Below, piece after piece: positions 6,432-8,545 of a stretch of 8,545 bases of DNA. The position numbers and the translations under genes were made by a program. Each line of letters opens with the position of its first letter. Position 1 is the stretch's first letter. The stretch lies in contig DBHX01000002.1 of the NCBI GenBank assembly GCA_002296285.1, positions 1 to 8,545 of the forward strand. The letters run 5' to 3'. This DNA comes from a bacterium UBP8_UBA817. GTDB taxonomy: Bacteria; Margulisbacteria; Marinamargulisbacteria; UBA817. A model generated the notes under the pieces. The model did no database searches. It saw only the letters and a program-made list of their open reading frames with translations, and had not been told where the DNA came from.

Positions 6432-7426
6432 TAGAATAAGCTTTCACCTTTTTCCTTGGCTTGTTTAATGTATTCTTTTAACCGATCGGAGGGGGCCAAG
6501 ATATTTGCCTTTTCCCATTCTATTTGTGCTTTTTCATACTCACTAAGCTTAAAGTAAATGGAGCCAAGACGTTCCCTTACAATGGATGATTCTGGAAAAA
6601 ACTCGACGGCAATCTCGTATGATTTTTGAGCCTTTCGGTATTCTCCATTATAGTAAAACTGCAGCCCTTCCTGAATATGTTTTAATCCAACCGATGTATC
6701 AATGGTGCTCACTTTTTCATCCGGTAACTTTTCTCCCAATTCATTTGTGTGATTGTTTACTAAGGGAGTGTCAATGTCGACAAATCCAAAACCTGTTTTA
6801 AATAGGAGTTCCGTATTATTGCTTGTGTTTTTGGTAATTCCGCCACGTAATTTTAGTCGTTGATTGATTTCAAACTGGCTGGAAAGGTTGAGAAAATCTC
6901 CATCCCATTCAATCGCAAATAGGCCCCATTTTTTTTGAAAACTAATGGCTCCAATCCCGATGACTTTATCGCTATGTAGCTTTCTGGCAGCGGTTAGATG
7001 AACACGAAATGGTGATTCTTTGGGAGCCCAAGTTGTTGTTAAGGTTCCTTCATGTAATTGTTCATTTTCTAACATTGGCTCAGTTGTGGATAGGTAATCA
7101 ATGCCTCCTGAAAATACCAAATGATAATTTGAATGTTTGAATAGGGAGCCCAATCTGTAAGCAAAATGATGAAATATTTGTTGTGTTTTTTCCCCTTCAT
7201 AAAATTCAACACCGTATCGTATGTTTTTTGAAAAGCTGTGATTAAAGTATATGCCTTTGTCATTGGTGTTGGCTTGAACAGTGTAGTAGCTGAGTTGATA
7301 GCCCAGCTCCGTTTGATTTTTACTTGGAAACTCCGCGTGTGGCGTAAAGACTAAGTCACTTGGTAGAATGGAAAATACAATGTTTGTGAGTGTAATTAAG
7401 CATGCTAGAGTACGTGTGAATGACAT
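6431..7426 (-). CDS. exported beta-rich protein with C-terminal TPR repeats
   Basis: No named family is recognised. The 331 residues begin with a positively charged end and a hydrophobic stretch (about 6-20, LACLITLTNIVFSIL), consistent with a signal peptide, although the cleavage site is unclear. About 25-215 are alternating beta segments typical of an outer-membrane barrel or scaffold, such as ELGYQLSYYTV, YHLVFSGGIDYL, KVIGIGAISF and ELLFKTGFGFV. A linker leads to two TPR units (about 248-318: GLQFYYNGEYRKAQKSYEIA, then RLGSIYFKLSEYEKAQIEWEKA). The start lies 22 bases inside the FliM-like gene, with GGGGAA at 7435-7440 eight bases ahead. It has the same domain order as the following gene but no coiled coil. 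Its position in one operon with FliG and FliM relatives suggests an envelope part of that system, which is inference. Confidence 0.8.
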   Translation of the reverse strand: MSFTRTLACLITLTNIVFSILPSDLVFTPHAEFPSKNQTELGYQLSYYTVQANTNDKGIYFNHSFSKNIRYGVEFYEGEKTQQIFHHFAYRLGSLFKHSNYHLVFSGGIDYLSTTEPMLENEQLHEGTLTTTWAPKESPFRVHLTAARKLHSDKVIGIGAISFQKKWGLFAIEWDGDFLNLSSQFEINQRLKLRGGITKNTSNNTELLFKTGFGFVDIDTPLVNNHTNELGEKLPDEKVSTIDTSVGLKHIQEGLQFYYNGEYRKAQKSYEIAVEFFPESSIVRERLGSIYFKLSEYEKAQIEWEKANILAPSDRLKEYIKQAKEKGESLF

Positions 7427-7911
7427 AATTTTAGTTCCCCATAATTTTCATTGTTAATGGACCAATTGAATTTATAGATGGTAATCGATTCGTCTTCATG
7501 AAACGGGCGGATGAGGCTTAATTGAGACTCATTTCTTAAAAATCTCATGTTAATTTCGTTGCTTTCAAATGCTTGAATAATATCACTTGAAATTTCATTG
7601 GCAATAAATCGTTCAGTGACGGATAATCGATGAATATCATCTGTATGAATTTTCGCCGAATTTGAAAAGAAATTGTTGGTGCTTGCAATGATGCTGCGAT
7701 AATTCATTGTAACGATAAGGGCTTGTTGGTTTCCTGAATCTTCACATAAGGTTGTCCATAATGGTTCGGTATGTTGTTCTAAAAATTCATTAAATATAAT
7801 CTCCTCACTATCAAAGTCTTTAAAGCTAATGTTTGCTTTTAATTTTGCGGATATTAAATCGGATAAGGTGAGGCTCCATTGTTTTACACTGTCTTCATCA
7901 ATTTCGCTCAT
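7405..7911 (-). CDS. FliM-like protein reduced to the middle (CheC-like) domain
   Basis: The 168 residues resemble the middle domain of FliM, the flagellar switch protein that packs against FliG. LTLSDLISAKLKANISF (14-30) and FNEFLEQHTEP (40-50) match the first repeat. LSVTERFIANEISSDIIQAF (96-115) matches the FliM TPIE-R helix. FLRNESQLSLIRP (124-136) and GELKLCHSHVL (158-168) match the ETNPQF...IVPP and GxLxLCIPYSML segments. The protein stops right there, so the C-terminal FliN-like (SpoA) domain that builds the C-ring is absent. The N-terminal EIDALL-type CheY-binding segment and the usual GGxG motif also look absent. No remnant of the missing domain follows, because the next gene already overlaps. 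The start shares ATGA with the FliG-like stop behind AAGGAG (7918-7923). FliM is preferred over CheC because of the match near the end and the adjacent FliG. Confidence 0.72.
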   Translation of the reverse strand: MSEIDEDSVKQWSLTLSDLISAKLKANISFKDFDSEEIIFNEFLEQHTEPLWTTLCEDSGNQQALIVTMNYRSIIASTNNFFSNSAKIHTDDIHRLSVTERFIANEISSDIIQAFESNEINMRFLRNESQLSLIRPFHEDESITIYKFNWSINNENYGELKLCHSHVL

Positions 7912-8545
7912 TCGCTACTCCTTTTTAATTGTTTGAGGTTGCTGATTCGTTCATTTTTTTCAAGCATTCGCAATGTGCGAATGATTTCGTATTGTGCCCT
8001 ATCAATATTCTCATCTTGAATATCTGTGAGTGTTTCTTTTGCGGTGTCAAATTGTGTTTCAAATCGTTCTGAAAAATTGGATTTAAATCGACTTACAAGT
8101 TCTGTTGATGATTTAGTTAATGCGGTTGCCAGTAATTCCATATCTTTGATCTCAAAAATTAAGCTTTGCATATCAACATCTGTAAGTAGTTCAATATCTT
8201 CAAACATAAACATTTCAGCTTGGATTTGGGATAATGTTTCTGGGTCATTGGATTCTAGATCACTAAAAATGGATGCGCGCACGTCTTTTGGTAGGGTTTC
8301 AAAAACAGAAGACGCTTTTTGAATTTGAATTTTATTTTTGGATGCATCGCTAGTTTCACCAATGAATAATATGTCTTTAATTTGTTCTTCAAATTTGTCC
8401 ATTGTTTCACAGGGATTATTTTTAATATTTACCAAATGTTTAGCGATTGATTTTAACTTATCACTCGGTAGCATTTCTGTAATTTCGAGCATTCGAGCTT
8501 CGCTGCACTTATTTAGAATGAAAGCCGCCACAACCTCATTTTCAT
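7908..8545 (-). CDS. FliG-like flagellar motor switch protein, 5' end beyond the window
   Basis: FliG forms the rotor ring that meets the stator. The 211 complete codons visible are open to the window edge, so the N-terminal domain lies outside and the GTG at 8531 is not a real start. With the first complete codon as 1, the middle domain begins ENEVVAAFILNK, where FliG has EHPQ. The C-terminal part is clear: MFMFEDI (111-117, FliG MFVF), the torque helix DMQSLIFEI (124-132), SNFSERF (155-161, FliG NMSER), and IIRTLRMLEKNERI near the end. The usual Gly-Gly hinge is replaced by about Asn-Lys (70-71). The basic residues of the torque helix (IQ[KR]LL[RQ]E) read Ser and Phe. The stop overlaps the FliM-like start (ATGA). 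FliG homology is strong; canonical motor function is doubtful. Confidence 0.85.
   Translation of the reverse strand, partial: ENEVVAAFILNKCSEARMLEITEMLPSDKLKSIAKHLVNIKNNPCETMDKFEEQIKDILFIGETSDASKNKIQIQKASSVFETLPKDVRASIFSDLESNDPETLSQIQAEMFMFEDIELLTDVDMQSLIFEIKDMELLATALTKSSTELVSRFKSNFSERFETQFDTAKETLTDIQDENIDRAQYEIIRTLRMLEKNERISNLKQLKRSSE
7918..7923 (-). promoter_or_regulatory. ribosome binding site of the FliM-like gene
   Basis: The minus strand reads AAGGAG six bases before the ATG at 7911, inside the last codons of the FliG-like gene. It confirms the start that overlaps the upstream stop as ATGA. Translation can therefore restart efficiently, so the short FliM-like protein looks intended rather than a decaying remnant. 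Confidence 0.75.

Noticed and set aside
8026..8322. 98-codon plus-strand open frame rich in Ser
   Set aside because: It is antisense to the FliG-like gene, with low-complexity composition that mirrors FliG codons. It is a shadow.
1..8545. CRISPR arrays, tRNA or rRNA genes, insertion sequences, phage attachment sites
   Set aside because: No spaced direct repeats, cloverleaf-like sequences, transposase motifs or target duplications were seen on reading both strands.

Overview
The window is AT-rich, proteobacterial-looking DNA, most likely from a gammaproteobacterium. The evidence is the proteobacterial-type glutamate-cysteine ligase, a GshB, a BolA/CGFS-glutaredoxin pair, a MutY, and FliG/FliM relatives of the flagellar switch. 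Homopolymer runs of eight or more A/T are frequent. Genes are packed tightly, and many start and stop codons overlap. The genus cannot be named from sequence alone.

Layout: positions 1-152 hold no gene I can support, apart from a weak candidate promoter. Positions 153-1113 (+) hold a eukaryotic-like Ser/Thr protein kinase. Its N-lobe and C-lobe lie in three successive reading frames, so it is either a pseudogene or a gene needing two -1 frame changes. Everything from 1085 to the right edge is on the minus strand, in two blocks separated by 147 bp (5157-5303).

Block A (8545 to 5304, transcribed leftwards) begins with a FliG-like protein cut by the window edge. It continues with a short FliM-like protein made only of the middle domain, then two exported proteins that each join a beta-rich, probably outer-membrane domain to C-terminal TPR repeats. 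These genes overlap or abut, so they look like one operon. A flagellar-switch pair with reduced and diverged features, coupled to two envelope TPR proteins, is the most unusual thing here. It may be part of a flagellum-derived machine that is not a standard flagellum.

Block B (5156 to 1085) is gshA, gshB, a small CPFC glutaredoxin, bolA-like, grxD and mutY. Every junction overlaps by 1 to 13 bases. The set makes glutathione, supplies thiol-redox and glutathione-dependent [2Fe-2S] handling proteins, and ends with a [4Fe-4S] DNA repair glycosylase. The MutY has an almost complete Nudix box in its C-terminal domain and an 11-A tract in its gene. Its 3' end overlaps the kinase reading frame tail-to-tail and carries, on the opposite strand, a terminator-like hairpin for the kinase.
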